DNA of 47,778 nt from Rhizophlyctis rosea (lineage: Eukaryota > Chytridiomycota > Chytridiomycetes > Rhizophlyctidales > Rhizophlyctidaceae), in the NCBI GenBank assembly GCA_027596075.1, contig JADGJC010000302.1, forward strand, positions 1 to 47,778. The letters run 5' to 3'. Position numbers and translations under genes: made by a program. Below, one piece after another: positions 31,479 to 42,689 of the stretch. Each line of letters begins with the position of its first letter. The first letter of the stretch is position 1. Under the pieces are notes generated by a model that worked only from the letters and a program-made list of their open reading frames with translations, was not told the DNA's origin and made no database searches.

Positions 31479-33106
31479 GTTTGTCGCATATTTGCTTTGG
31501 GTCAATATCCGCCAGTTGGGTGCGGTTTCCGTCAATACCTGTAGGATTGGCTGCTTTTGGCCGCATCCAGCATCTCCTCAATTCCTAGCTCTGAATAAGC
31601 GCTTGCGAAGGGATGCGTGGCGTTGAGGATGCTTAGAAGCTTCTCTAGTGCACTATCTGCGCTGCCGTTTGAAAACACCTTTCCACCTGGTGGAGTGAGG
31701 ACAACACGTTGACAAATGTCAGCACATGCTGTACCCTGCCTTCAAAGCTTGCACTTCCTCCTGCGTGTCGTTCACATTTGAGTGGTTTCATCAGTATCGC
31801 ACGCAGATTTGAGAAGATACTCATTTTATATCGGTGCGTTCATCTGCTGATTTCAAAACATGGGCCTGTCAAATTCGCGATGTTCAATGTTCTGAGTGAG
31901 GTTTGTGAGTTTGAATGCGGACTTGAAATCAAGTGGTGAAGCCAAGGCCGTCACTGCCGCCCCCCCCCCCCCCCCCGCGGGGGGCCGCGGAAATACTCTC
32001 AAACATATTGCGTCACTTAGCCATCAACCAGCTACTTTAGACGGGAGGAATTGGGAGGGCCAAGGTACAAGCAACACCTGCGGCTTTGAAACTTCGGGGT
32101 CTGAAAGTTTCTGAGAAGAGTTTCGCAGGTGGACATGGACAGTTGATAACTGTGCCGTCAGCCGTGCCGATTCACAAGCCACAAAGACCCCTCGGCCCAC
32201 AGCTCAACAGCTGACAAGAAGTTCCAACATCACTTCCTTCTCATCCTCCTCTCGCCAATCCCGGCCCCAAACCCAAAAACGACTGGCCCCCAATCAAGCA
32301 GGTAGGCCAATGACTGCTTGATACTAGAGTTCCCTGGGTAGGTGCCGAGATCAGAAGGTTTGAGTGACGAAATGTCATTATCCCACTCCCGTTGGTGAGT
32401 CATAGCTCGAAAGCAAACCATTCTGAATTGTCATGTGATCTTCTTGAATCCCGCTCAAATGCATGAGGTATTTCTGCTTAATTATCCATGCAGAATAGCT
32501 GCGCCTGCCTTGGATTGGCAAGAAGGTCTGTCAACAAGTGAATGATGGCCGTCGATGGCTGGGCCCCGCACCCCACATCACATTGGGGCCATTGCCGGCG
32601 CTGTGTCCATTGTAAAGTTGACTGTATAATCAGTCTTTGAGCCTGCCGCACATATCCTGCCACACTCTGACTCACAGATCTGCGGGCCTGTTGTCGCCCT
32701 CTGAATCTCCTGAGTAAGCTACCAGGCCTCTACCGCACCCATCCCGGGCGCTCCTCAAGGGTCGGATCCAAAGGAGAGCACAGAAACAGTCAAAATTTTA
32801 GGCGTCCCCGCATGGTTCGCATAAGTGGAATCTCCTACCATTGGACACAGGAACTTGTGCAACCCCACGGGTTCGAGGTCAGAGTGGCTTGGCGTGACGA
32901 GGTGATTGTGCGCTAAGTTGACATGTCTGTGCCGCAGATTCTGAAAGCCACATTTGCGACTGGGTGACGGACAGTGTGCTGAATTGAAGGACTGCAAAAG
33001 ACACCCAAAGGAAGGTGAAGGAAGGAGGAAGGAAGCCCAGTAAGGAGGATGGAGGTCTGAGGAGGGAGGCCCGAGGACCGAGGACTTTGTCTCCCAGTTA
33101 GAACGC
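31479..33106. other. Gene-poor stretch with a C17 tract
   Basis: No recognised gene in 1.6 kb. It contains a 17-base C run (31960-31976) that continues into a GC palindrome-like segment GCGGGGGGCCGCGG. Purine-rich AAGGAAGGTGAAGGAAGG sequence lies near 33008-33060, just before the next promoter. Confidence 0.5.
31960..31976. repeat. C17 homopolymer
   Basis: Seventeen consecutive C, one of three long C/G tracts in the window (also 4-26 and 47659-47673). The length is unreliable in most sequencing chemistries. Confidence 0.9.
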
Positions 33107-33112
33107 TATAAG
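33107..33112 (+). promoter_or_regulatory. Possible TATA box
   Basis: TATAAG 65-70 bases before ATG 33177, in a suitable position for a core promoter of the membrane protein gene. Motif match only. Confidence 0.35.
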
Positions 33113-33176
33113 GACATGACCCCCCTCGTATGCCTAGCTCTCCTCCGTCTTCCACATTCTCTTTACATGTACAAAA

Positions 33177-34245
33177 ATGCCACTGCATCGGGCAATAAAT
33201 CCGTGGCAATTGTTGCTAGTTTCAATAGCCTGCGTGTTTGTGGTGAAAAGCCCTTCTGCTCAGGCACAACAGCTCTTATACAACATCACCTCGTTCAACG
33301 TAGTAGGCGGCTGTCGAACATTGCAATCAGGGGATGTGTTGACAATCACTTTCAGCCTCGATAATCCCAACATCCCCGCAGCTGCCGAAACCTGCTACTA
33401 TGCCCTGCGTTTGCAATCAAATCCAGACACCATAGTCCTGCAATCCGATCCGGTGCCAGGTCACGAGGCGGGTCATATTCCCTGCAACGCCGGCAGTGCA
33501 AACTTTTCCATCCCGAAGGAGTCAGTGTACGCAAACCAGGATCTGTATGTGTCAATGCAACCGGATCCGAAACAGGCGCGATCTGCGAGTGACTGCAGGA
33601 CCGCAAACAATGCTATAAAGTATGTGGCAACTGAACTATCGGACCATTGATGTATGCGAGGCTCATCACTCTGCCTGTTTATGTAGGATGGCAAATACCG
33701 TGCCAAAACCAGCAAATGGTGGAAACACCACAAACACTGGAACCACAATAGTCAACTGTGGAGACAATTTCACAGGGGACGGAAACACGGTCAACTGCAA
33801 TGGCAACGGCAACAGTGGGATCCCGAACCCTCCTCCTACGCCAGCCGCAACCACCCCTCCAAAAAGTTCTGCATCACGATCGACGCGGCCGCCGATGATC
33901 CCACTGTACTTTCTGTCTCTCCTCCTCCTGACTCTTCTCCTACCTTTCACGCTCGCCATCCCGAACCCCACGCCAGACACCACAATCAACTGCGGCAACA
34001 ACAACGTCGGATCCAACAATACAGTAGGTTGTGGGAATACGCAAGCTCCCAGCGCAGTTGAAGCAACACCGGCCGGTGGGAATGATCCCGTTGACGAGAA
34101 GAAGAAGAATGATGCGAAGATCATCGGGTCTGTTGTTGGGGCTGTGGTTGCTGTGGGAGGGTTGGCCGCCACTATCTATTTTAGACGTAGACAAGCCAGG
34201 AATCAGGAGGGCAAGAATCGTCCGTATGAGGCTGCAGGCCGCTGA
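33177..34245 (+). CDS. Type-I membrane surface protein with duplicated Asn/Cys motif, two exons
   Basis: Exons 33177-33619 and 33687-34245 join in phase 2 across a 67-nt intron (GTATGT ... TGTAG), giving 333 residues. Residues 1-30 form a signal peptide (LLLVSIACVFVV ... AQA). The ectodomain starts LLYNITSFNVVGGCRTLQSG and LTITFSLDNPNIPAAAETCY, a beta-rich, Cys-containing domain of the size of fungal surface domains. A motif follows in two copies: TTIVNCGDNFTGDGNTVNC and TTINCGNNNVGSNNTVGC. Between them lies a strongly hydrophobic stretch (MIPLYFLSLLLLTLLLPF) that looks like a second signal peptide or a membrane segment. Near the end, KIIGSVVGAVVAVGGLAATI is a Gly/Val-rich membrane helix followed by FRRRQARNQ, a stop-transfer signal with a short cytosolic tail. 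Likely at the plasma membrane or zoospore surface. Family unknown. Confidence 0.8.
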
Positions 34246-34310
34246 GCATAAGTGGGGTGCTCTGATATTGTGCAAAACCAAGTAGATTAGATGGCGCGAA
34301 AAATACTAAT

Positions 34311-34330
34311 GTCCATATATAAATCTGGAC
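34311..34330. other. Short AT-centred inverted repeat
   Basis: GTCCATATATAAATCTGGAC, 66 nt after the stop of the membrane protein gene and before the convergent gene's end. Arms GTCCA/TGGAC are perfect. It could be part of a 3'-end signal, or chance. Confidence 0.3.
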
Positions 34331-34474
34331 TATTTTAAAAGTAAAAGAAATGCTCTTTGCTGCACAACCGGCGGTTACAGGATTGCGTGCATTTGCATGA
34401 TTACCGACAGTGTAGTTGGCTGAGAATGGGATTGATGGTACAGCTCGCAATGGAAATATTCTTACAATGTACTG

Positions 34475-36126
34475 TCAAATCTGTCCAATGATGGTGTGAT
34501 GAGGATCGCTACTTTGTTGCAGAAATGCGCAGCGTGGTTCCCAGTCGATAGCAACCTTATTCCGCTCCAACAGCGTGCTGTACACCCTCCATAGTGCTGC
34601 CCACTTCCCTCCTAACGTGCCGCTTTTTGTGCGAACTTCTTCCACATGTATCACATCACGGTGAATTGCAGAAAGCACTTGATTTTCCAACTCTGTGCCA
34701 GAAGTTTGCCAAAGCTCTCCAGCAAGGAGATTGCTGAAGTTGCCCCCTGATGCCTTATATAACTACTTTAGTTGTTCCAAAGCCGTCCCATTTTCACCTC
34801 CATTCTCTTGGTTCCCGTCGATGCCCGGATGCCGTGAGGTTCCCCAAACAAGGTTATCCCAAATGTCTGATGTATCCTCAAATGCCCATGCTGTCGATTT
34901 GTAGTCCACACCAGCCGGATCGCGGAGCTCTTCAACGACACGTCTAAACTCTAAAGGGTTCCAGATGGGATACATGTACCGGATCTTGATTCGATTACGT
35001 CGCAAGCATCCGCCAAAAGCGGTATATGCGCCGAAGCGAGCGAGGGTGTCCAGTGACTGGTATGGAGTTGACGAAAGACAAGGTGTCCGGTGAATGGGGA
35101 GGAACCGGCGAAAATGCACCCTAAGCCGTTTTGAGGGTTGCTGAGAATTGCCAGCTCACTCTTGAGTGTAAATGCATAGGCTGTATCCGTGAATTTCGCA
35201 ACACAATCCAGATCGTCAAACATCCCCACAACTTTGAAATTTGCTTTTCGGGCTATGATAAGAAGACCGCCGATGGAGAGGTCGGATTTGTGCTCTGCCG
35301 ATGTGATGAGACCTGCATGTGCAAGTGCTGCATATAAGGCTTTTGCTGGTGTCGTTCTCTGGCCCAATCGTATCTCTTCTTGGAAGGAGAGGTAGAAGGG
35401 GATGATGGATTTTGGAAAGAGTGTGGAGATGGCAAGTAGGAGAGAGACCATGAAGTAGGTCTTTCCAACTCCAGACTCCCCAATCAGCAAGTGTGAAAGT
35501 GGGTGAGGCTCTACACCCTCGTCCCACATTTCCAAAAGTGTGGCCACTTCTTTTAGGATGGCTTTCCGGCTGGTGGTCATGCAGTAAGGTAGGGATTGGC
35601 TGCCGGACTGGAAGGTGAGAGCGGAAGATTCTGTAGCCTTCAGCAAGCTCAACTGGTGGAGAACGGTTGGAAGTGCCTTGCGGATTGGGATGTTGCTGTC
35701 GCAGTGAGCAGCTGGGAATATGCTTCCACCAATTTCAATTCTGAATGTTTGGAGTTTTGCATAGACCGTGGAGGTGACAAAACAGTACCCATAGTCACCT
35801 ACTGTATCAAAGGGCGCTGAATTGCCGAAGGGTTGTGAGTACTGGGCTCACAAACGAGTGCAAAGTTAAGATAAACCAACCTTTGTCACCCGCTGAAAAG
35901 TAAAGGTACCCATACTTATGAAGAGCGTTGACTGTCAGAACAGCATAGAGCTCAGCATCAGGCGTACTGAATCCGGCCTTCTGAAATTCAGCCTGGAAGT
36001 CTTCAGCAGATACTTCGAAGATGGGGTTATGGGGATCAATTGGTAGCTGAATGGTGGTGTTGAGAAGGCTTCGAATTGCTTCGGTACATTGGGGCAGGAA
36101 GTCAACAAACAAGGGATACTAGACAT
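34475..36126 (-). pseudogene. P-loop NTPase (STAND/AAA-like), two frameshifts and an in-frame TAG
   Basis: ATG 36126 gives MSSIP and, after a one-base shift at 36113-36115, LFVDFLPQCTEAIRSLLNT and a helical N-terminal region to about 35884. A phase-1 intron (GTTGGT ... ATTCAG, about 35822-35883) leads into DYGYCFVTSTVYAKLQTFRI and the ATPase core. This has Walker A SHLLIGESGVGKTYF, a Walker B-like KVVGMFDDLDCV, then a sensor-like LGCIFAGSSP. At 35096-35099 (GGGG, plus strand) the frame shifts again, continuing SLDTLARFGAYTAFGGC, YMYPIWNPLEFRRVVEEL and WAFEDTSDIWDNLVWGT. A TAG near 34763 interrupts it, and the same frame continues (LYKASGGNFSNLLAGELWQT, LERNKVAIDWEPRCAFLQQ) to TGA 34475. The layout resembles NTPase-bearing host-directed or fungal STAND proteins such as crinkler-type NTPases, but I cannot place the family. 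If the shifts are assembly errors, only the TAG breaks the gene. Confidence 0.65.
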
Positions 36127-36996
36127 CTTGCATTTGGATGCTTCATTCCAGGAACTTCAGCGTGTAGTGGTTAGGTAAAGAGTTTTCGCATACGGGTTGA
36201 GCTGGATGGAGATGGTGGATGATGAAGGACAAACAACGGTCGTAGCCGCTGGGGTGTTGGAGATGCTCTCCTCCCTGTCAGATTGTCGCCTTGGACCCTA
36301 ATTTTGCCCAAAGGGGACAAATTAAACAAGCCCATTATGAGGGTCTGCTTGAGTGACTGTGCCCTCCAAGCTGACGCCAGGGTGTTCTGCGACTCCCGTC
36401 CAAGCCAATGCCGCCGCCATCGCTTTATGTAGCTTGCTTCAGGTTTCCGCCTATAAGGTATGCCACCATGCAGAAGAATGAATATGTACGTCTAAAAGAT
36501 TTCAGTCTGGCGTTGTTTCAACGATAACTCATGGATGACAAATGGCGTCTCAAAACATCGGTGTCAAATATTCAAAAAGCTTCAAAGCTTCAACGTTTAT
36601 ACATGCTCACTTTTCTGCGGAGTATTTGACCAAGAATAGGAACAGTGTGGGAGTATAACCGCAGCCCCATTCAGCCTAACCAGCAACGCCAACACGCACA
36701 AAGTCATGAAGTGTGTTTGATCTTCAGACCTTGGAATCATCGACATGACCAACATCTGAGGAGAGTTGTTCTTCTTCCTGCGCTGTCAGCTCTCCTTGCA
36801 GCCCTGGCAGACCAAGAAATGAAGATGTTGGTAAAATTCTGTTTCCGTGACCATTCACCGTTTGCCAATGGGGGATACATCCCCAATGATCGTCGTCGGT
36901 GGTCAAATCCAATTCAGTAGAGGTAGAGATTGTTCCAAGTCGCTTGTTGAACGTTCGACTCCAACTCCTCCGAAAGTATTCGACAATGCTGGACAG
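36127..36996. other. Intergenic, nothing recognised
   Basis: Upstream flank of the P-loop gene. No domain-like frame, RNA gene or repeat family seen. Confidence 0.5.
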
Positions 36997-37408
36997 CAGG
37001 GGCTCCTCACTCGGTAGAGCTATAGCTTTGCAATAAAATGCAATAGATGATATAGCAATAGATCGTCCGATCCGCCAGCTTGGCACGCGTGTCCCTTCCA
37101 CATTTGATTGAAGAGGGTGGACCCTCTGATCGCCAAGCAAACAATGAAATGAAATTCATATATAGGACACCCCATTCCCCATCCCGCCCACTTGCGGACA
37201 ATAAGGACTATGTAAACAGGAACAGTGTTCGCGTTTTGATGCTTTGGGGAAGACCCCAAAATCAACATGCATATGCACCGTGACATTTGGCTGGTTTTGC
37301 TGACACCGGCAACCAGTGCAACGGGTTGCAATAAATTCAGTAATAAATCAGTAATAGATCAGCAATAAAACAGCTATAGATCAAAATATTCGCAGTGAGG
37401 AGCCCCTG
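36997..37408. mobile_element. 412-bp MITE-like element with 15-bp terminal inverted repeats
   Basis: CAGGGGCTCCTCACT at 36997-37011 is the exact inverse of AGTGAGGAGCCCCTG at 37394-37408. The four bases outside each end are identical (ACAG, 36993-36996 and 37409-37412), a possible target-site duplication. Inside are AT-rich short repeats of the type CAATAGAT / CAGTAATAAATCAG near both ends and no transposase frame. Non-autonomous DNA transposons have this size and structure. CAGGGG ends are common in hAT elements, but those make 8-bp duplications, so the superfamily is open. Confidence 0.7.
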
Positions 37409-39820
37409 ACAGCAAAGCGCTATAAATATCGGCATGTGATCTCCGATGTCACCATTTCGCATTTAGTATTATCAGTTGTTAGTTACTGGATTCGCGTTCA
37501 AGCGCCTGCATACCCTTTTGTATGCGGTTTCCGTGAGCCTTCTTGGGGCGCATGCCATGTCTACACTAACCGGTCCATACCACAAGCAAGTCAACCATGC
37601 GGTGCAGGCACAAAGTTGAAGAGCAGCGGAAGTCGGAGTCGTGATGCAATGTTCAAGATTGACTCTGGACCTCAGTGCCTAGCTGCGTTCCATTAGCTCA
37701 AGCGATTCGATACCGTATTCAAGGGGAGGGATTCGAAGATGCCGGATATCCTTGATCGTAACTGAGCATGTGTCTTGTTCTTTCATATGCATTTGGCGTT
37801 TTGAGCGCTTGCGTTTGTTCAAATGTGCGTTGCACCTGGTTATAATTCAAGATATTTCGAAGGATGTGATTCCGATTCAGTGATCTTACTCATCTGGGCC
37901 GCCATGACATCCATTTCAGAAGTCAAAAAAGATCGGCTTGAAAGCGTCCATGGAAGTATTGCTGGGTTGGTGACTCAGTTGATAGTCATTAAAACGCAGA
38001 ACCAGTTGCAAAAGCTTGCACTTGTGGCCGCCTCCTCATCAAACCAAGCAAAAAGTAGCAAAAAGAAAAAACCGAAACGTCTTCCAGCACGATAGGTTGT
38101 CTTCATTTTCATGGACAGACCATGCTTCAAAGCCCCGTCTCCGAATCCTTTGCATTCGCACAGCAGAGGGCATTAAGAGTAAACGGCTATAAGTGAGCAA
38201 CGACGGAAGTGACGGACGCAACAAGCGTTGACAATCGCTTGATGTTCGAACGCAGGTGGTGTCGCCTAGCCGGCGCGCTTGCAGCATTTCAGCAACAGCG
38301 CATGGACGTTAGAGCTGATTGACTTTACAACATTCTTCACGGTCACGTTCATGATACAGTTCGGAACCAAAACTCGCTTCAATACCTGCGTATTTCCGCA
38401 TGCGGCGAATATGGAGTCATGTTCTTGAGAGTGATTATGATTTCTTACTTCCCATTTTCTGACGCTTTATAGGCTGTGACAGTTATCAGACTGGAAGTAC
38501 ACGAGGAACGTCTAGGAAAAAAGAATCGAAATGCACACATGTGGGAGATAATTTTGAGCCTCAGCCACAAATCTACTGCTCTTCAACTGCTTCTCGACTT
38601 TCTCGTTCCACGCGTACGAAGCAGATTCGGCAACAGCTTGCTGCTCTGTTGCTTCGGTTGATCTGATGTCCGATAAATTGTCCAGAAAGTAAACGAAAGG
38701 AGTAAGGGCGGTCAAATTTCATAGTCAAACAGCCCAGGCACAGAAGGTGCAACCCGCAAAAAAATGACCTGACCCACGCCTGCTTCATATCCCTGAGGCG
38801 GAGTCTATACTTATCAAATTGCTCAGGATTTGAACATGGGCCATCGGCGGTGGCTCAAGCGCATGAGGACAGCGAGGGCCATCAAGATGCACTCAATGCC
38901 ATCGGCATTGTGAAATCGACCCTTTCATTATCGTTCACTTCGTGCCCCCTCGTCCACCTTCAACTACCTTCTCATCAACCACTGCCTGCTCTACGACAGT
39001 CCAAATCAAATCGGTGCGTGAGCTTTGTTTCGCAATTTTGCTCGTGGATGGAAATGCGACTGTTAAGAACGTGGGTGACATTTCTTTCTTCACTCCAATT
39101 CGAATATGGGCCTTCGGATGAGTAAGCACGCCGGAAAAGGAGAATTTCGGGGAAGAAGGTCGATCAGTCGCTAATGATCAGGAGGCGGACCTGCGGTCTG
39201 ACTGGTTGGGTTGCCTTTGATATGTCGAGAAGTGCTACGTGTAAGGAAATCTTTCAACTTTCGATCCTTGACTGCCAACCTGAGACGAGCGATGAGCCAC
39301 ATCAATCCTGTATATGGATGCGACCAATCCACGGAACCGGCGGAATTTGAACAGCGCTGGCACTCGTTCCAGATTCATCAACTCACGTTTTTTTTTGGCA
39401 CGTTGCCCACACAACCCCATTCGAATCCAGCCCTCCAAGTTGTCCATCTGTGTCGGGGTTGACCAGAAGGAAGCAAGCAAATCTGACTGAATCATGGGTC
39501 CTTCACCAGGAAAAATGGTCTACCTTTGGCCCTGAAAGAAGTCGAAAGTGGTATGCCCCTCATACTGTTACTGCTCAACAGTCTTTCTGGGAGACTGTTC
39601 CGTCAAGATCAATACGAACAATAAAGGAAAGGACCACTGCGACTACAGATTGCACCAGAATATCCGAGTGGTCTGAATCGGGTGCGATAGGGTCGACAGC
39701 ACATAGCTTTCGACTGGATATCAGTGCGCAGACCACAGCAAATTGGCAGTTGCCGTGAAAATGAAACGGAAAGATGTCTTTGATAAAATTATATCGTTGG
39801 AAACCCGTGGCCGCGATTTA
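37409..39820. other. Gene-poor stretch with one possible small basic ORF
   Basis: No recognised gene in 2.4 kb. The plus frame from ATG 37904 to 38095 (63 codons, MTSISEVKKDRLESVHGSI...) has a helical middle (LVTQLIVIKTQNQLQKLALV) and a basic end (SSKKKKPKRLPAR) like a nuclear signal. It may be a last exon of a small protein. Nothing else stands out. Confidence 0.4.
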
Positions 39821-39824
39821 AAAC

Positions 39825-41030
39825 ATCTTTGAAGGAGTGTTCCCAGGGAACGCAATCCAGGATGACGAATTCAACGATCCACGGAGGGAAAGAGTGAACA
39901 AAGTCAGAAAAATAAGTTTGGAAATGGGAGCCGCCGATGCCGCTACCAGTGGTGCTGCCACCACCCCGTGACGGTCCCAGGATGACATGTTCAGGTTAGC
40001 CTGCTGTAAGGCTTCTGGACGTCTACACCAATGGCTGTATAAATCAAGGGAGTCAAAACGAACCAAGCGGACGGAAAAAGAACGGTACTAGCAATTCTTA
40101 TCAAAACTTGCAAATTCAACATACATCAGCCTGCAAGTCAAATGGCCAAGACAGGGGTCGCAATGTTGTTGCGGTCTTCAGTGAAGTATGATCGTTGCAA
40201 TACTCGGAAATGCTGTGGCATGTATTCAAAGAGAGGGTCTTGGGTTTCATTGAGCAAGGGACCCTAGAGAAGTGGTCGGCATCATAATGTCGGACTTGTT
40301 GGCATCAGACTTAAGCTCATGGCGAAAACAAGCCGGATGTTACCATAAGTGCCAGCCGAGAGGTGATGTGATGACCTGACGGACGAAAGTTGGAAACAAG
40401 TAAGTCAGCTTGCATCAGTTGTTATGAAGATCAAAACGAACAACGCACGAAAAAATATGATCCTGATCCACACGGCTCATGTTTAGCGACATCATCTAAT
40501 GTTCGGGCAAAATTGGTGTACCAGCTGCTTGTCGGATACAAGATGGTTATTTTCGGTCTCCTTTGTGCTGTTGAGCTTCGACGGACACCAGCGCTTCGAA
40601 AGCCGAGAGAAATGTATCTCATTGAGACATGCGTACTATGCGCCCACGAGTCAACCCAATGAAGGCAGTTCCAACAGTTGATCTATCCAGCTCTAGGTTC
40701 CTGTTGTCCTAATTTTTTTGTTGCTTCTGTTACCATTGCGATGTCCAGATGAGTTGCGGATGGCAGATTGATCGTGGATCCCTGACCACTGACGCATGAA
40801 ACGACCGGATGGTGGTAACTTCATCTTCCAACATTCGGTGTACTTCGTTGTCGCACCCTTATGAGAGCCTGTTGTACCAAAACATCCTGTCGTTCCCGGA
40901 CGCCCGGCAAAGTGGGCGAAATCGTCTGAATTGTGACTGTTTTCGAATGATGAGCAACGCCTGCTACGAGTGCAAAACACCCGTCCAAGGTGGCCGCTCC
41001 GGCGATACGAAAAGAGAAAGAAGACGATGA
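39825..41030. repeat. Diverged duplicated unit, copy A
   Basis: Shares a colinear series of matching blocks with 42690-43870 at a constant offset of about 2.84 kb. Examples are CCAGGGAACGCA followed by a GAnGAnAAT.CAACGAT segment, AAAGTCAGAAAAAT, CCCGTGACnGT.nCA.GAT, TGGTCGGC.TCAT, and GGGCGAAATCGT followed by a C.CTGTTT segment. In plus-frame translation the last block reads GRNRLNCDCFRM ... ACYECKTPVQGGRSGDTK. Old duplication or transposon relic. Confidence 0.75.
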
Positions 41031-41959
41031 GGTACGTCTGTGTGCTTAAGTTGGAGTGAAGCACGCTTTTGTTTTTGGTGTATGCGCTTAGACATGGAGG
41101 GGAATGAGGTTGGAAGGTGAGCAGTTTGCGACGTTATTGAGCGGACAGCGCAGAAGCTGCAGCGAAGCGGCTCTTTTACCTGCCTTGTAGAGGTGTCATG
41201 ATCCTCAGATGGTATTGTCTTCAAAAATTTTCAGACTCCTCATCATTCCTGCTATAAGGCTAATTCCAGTGATGACGCTAGATAGATATCATCAATGGTG
41301 CAGTCTTATGTGCTTAGCCTGAGACTAGAGGCATATGGCTCTTTCGCTTTTTGTGCACTTCTCGATCGCAGATTCAGAGAAGTCAAAAACATAGGGACAG
41401 ATGACCACGCCTTGCAAATGGCAAGCTCCATCAGGATGCTCATCTCCATGATCTATTTGATTTGTTCAACTCAAAGTGAATGAAACATTGTTGATTCTTG
41501 CATTGCATGATATGCTCCGCGACTCCTTCGAAAGGGGTGAAAAAGGACAATCGCCGGCCTATTATTTCATGATTGTTCGTCCGGCAGGATGCCGTACGCA
41601 ACTGCAGAGAATTAGATGGCTTTCGCATGTCGTTTCTGTTTTCATTTTCACCGTGCCATTAATCCTTCACCATTGTATTCCCCAGTTAGGTATTGGAGTT
41701 CAATGAAGAGTTGTATGCTCTGCAGGGAAGAACCTACGAATGCCAATATTTTTTATCTCGACAAACTCAGCAATGACATATAAGACGTGCGGCGGCTATA
41801 TGATATGAGATATGCTGTGAATCTGATAATTGGCTAGATACCCAAAGGCATGGTTGAAATGAAACGGGCGGTGAGTATATCATATGTTTGATACACGCAG
41901 AAAATCTGCTTCCAGCAAATGCGGAAATCCTCCAATCTTCCTGAACCCCGAAAATGGGA

Positions 41960-42130
41960 GGGATAACTTATCAGTGATCCGAGCACAGATGACAAGCACG
42001 CATATGAGCAAGTTCCGTGGCTCAAATGAAACTCGAGAGTCAGTCCCTGCATAATGACTGTGCCGCTACTACAGGAACGCATATACAATGGTCTCTGCGT
42101 GAACAACAACCCAAAGCCAACCGGCATCGT
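41960..42130. repeat. Second diverged repeat pair, first copy
   Basis: GATAACTTATCAGTGAT and TGACTGTGCCGCTA with the surrounding sequence recur at 46680-46850 in the same order, with an offset of about 4.72 kb. The blocks after TGTGCCGCTA also align (CAATGGT.T, AACAACA.CC.A). Confidence 0.65.
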
Positions 42131-42689
42131 TGGTGGAGTACAAAACTCCAACCCAAACAATCGATTGAATGCCAAACTTCCAAAAGCTTCCGAAGTATCA
42201 TGCCGTTCAGTGCTCAGTCAAACCATTGCATGCCCAAGTCATTTTTGCTCTCAAATTATGCTGATGCGTTATCAAGGGGCATCGACACCAAGGTGCAGTG
42301 CATGTGCAAACAGTAAAAAAGGGTGCCTCTCCAACCGTGAATGGATCATGTGTTCCATTGAAGGTAGCACCATCTACTCTGATGATGGAAGAAGTCATGG
42401 CGTCATGTTTGATATCGTTGCTGCTCATCATATCGTTGCTCCTCACCACTCTTTGTGGTGGCCATTGCGTCAAGAATCATATAGATCCGTGAAAGTGCAC
42501 CAGTAAGGCACAGTACTCTGAAGCGGATGCAATGGGGATGATGGCAGACAAGTTTCGACCCGAAAATGAGCCACACGCCGTTGGCGAATGCTGCGATATT
42601 GAAATGTGAGACACACTTGATGAGGTGCTATGACCGAAAGCATAGGGTACGATCTAAGGACATGTTGGATGACCTCATGCCAATATTGA

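Noticed and set aside
32855..32895. tRNA-like T-arm (GGGTTCGAGGTC)
   Set aside because: The bases flanking TTCGAGG do not pair as a T stem, and no acceptor, D or anticodon stem could be drawn.
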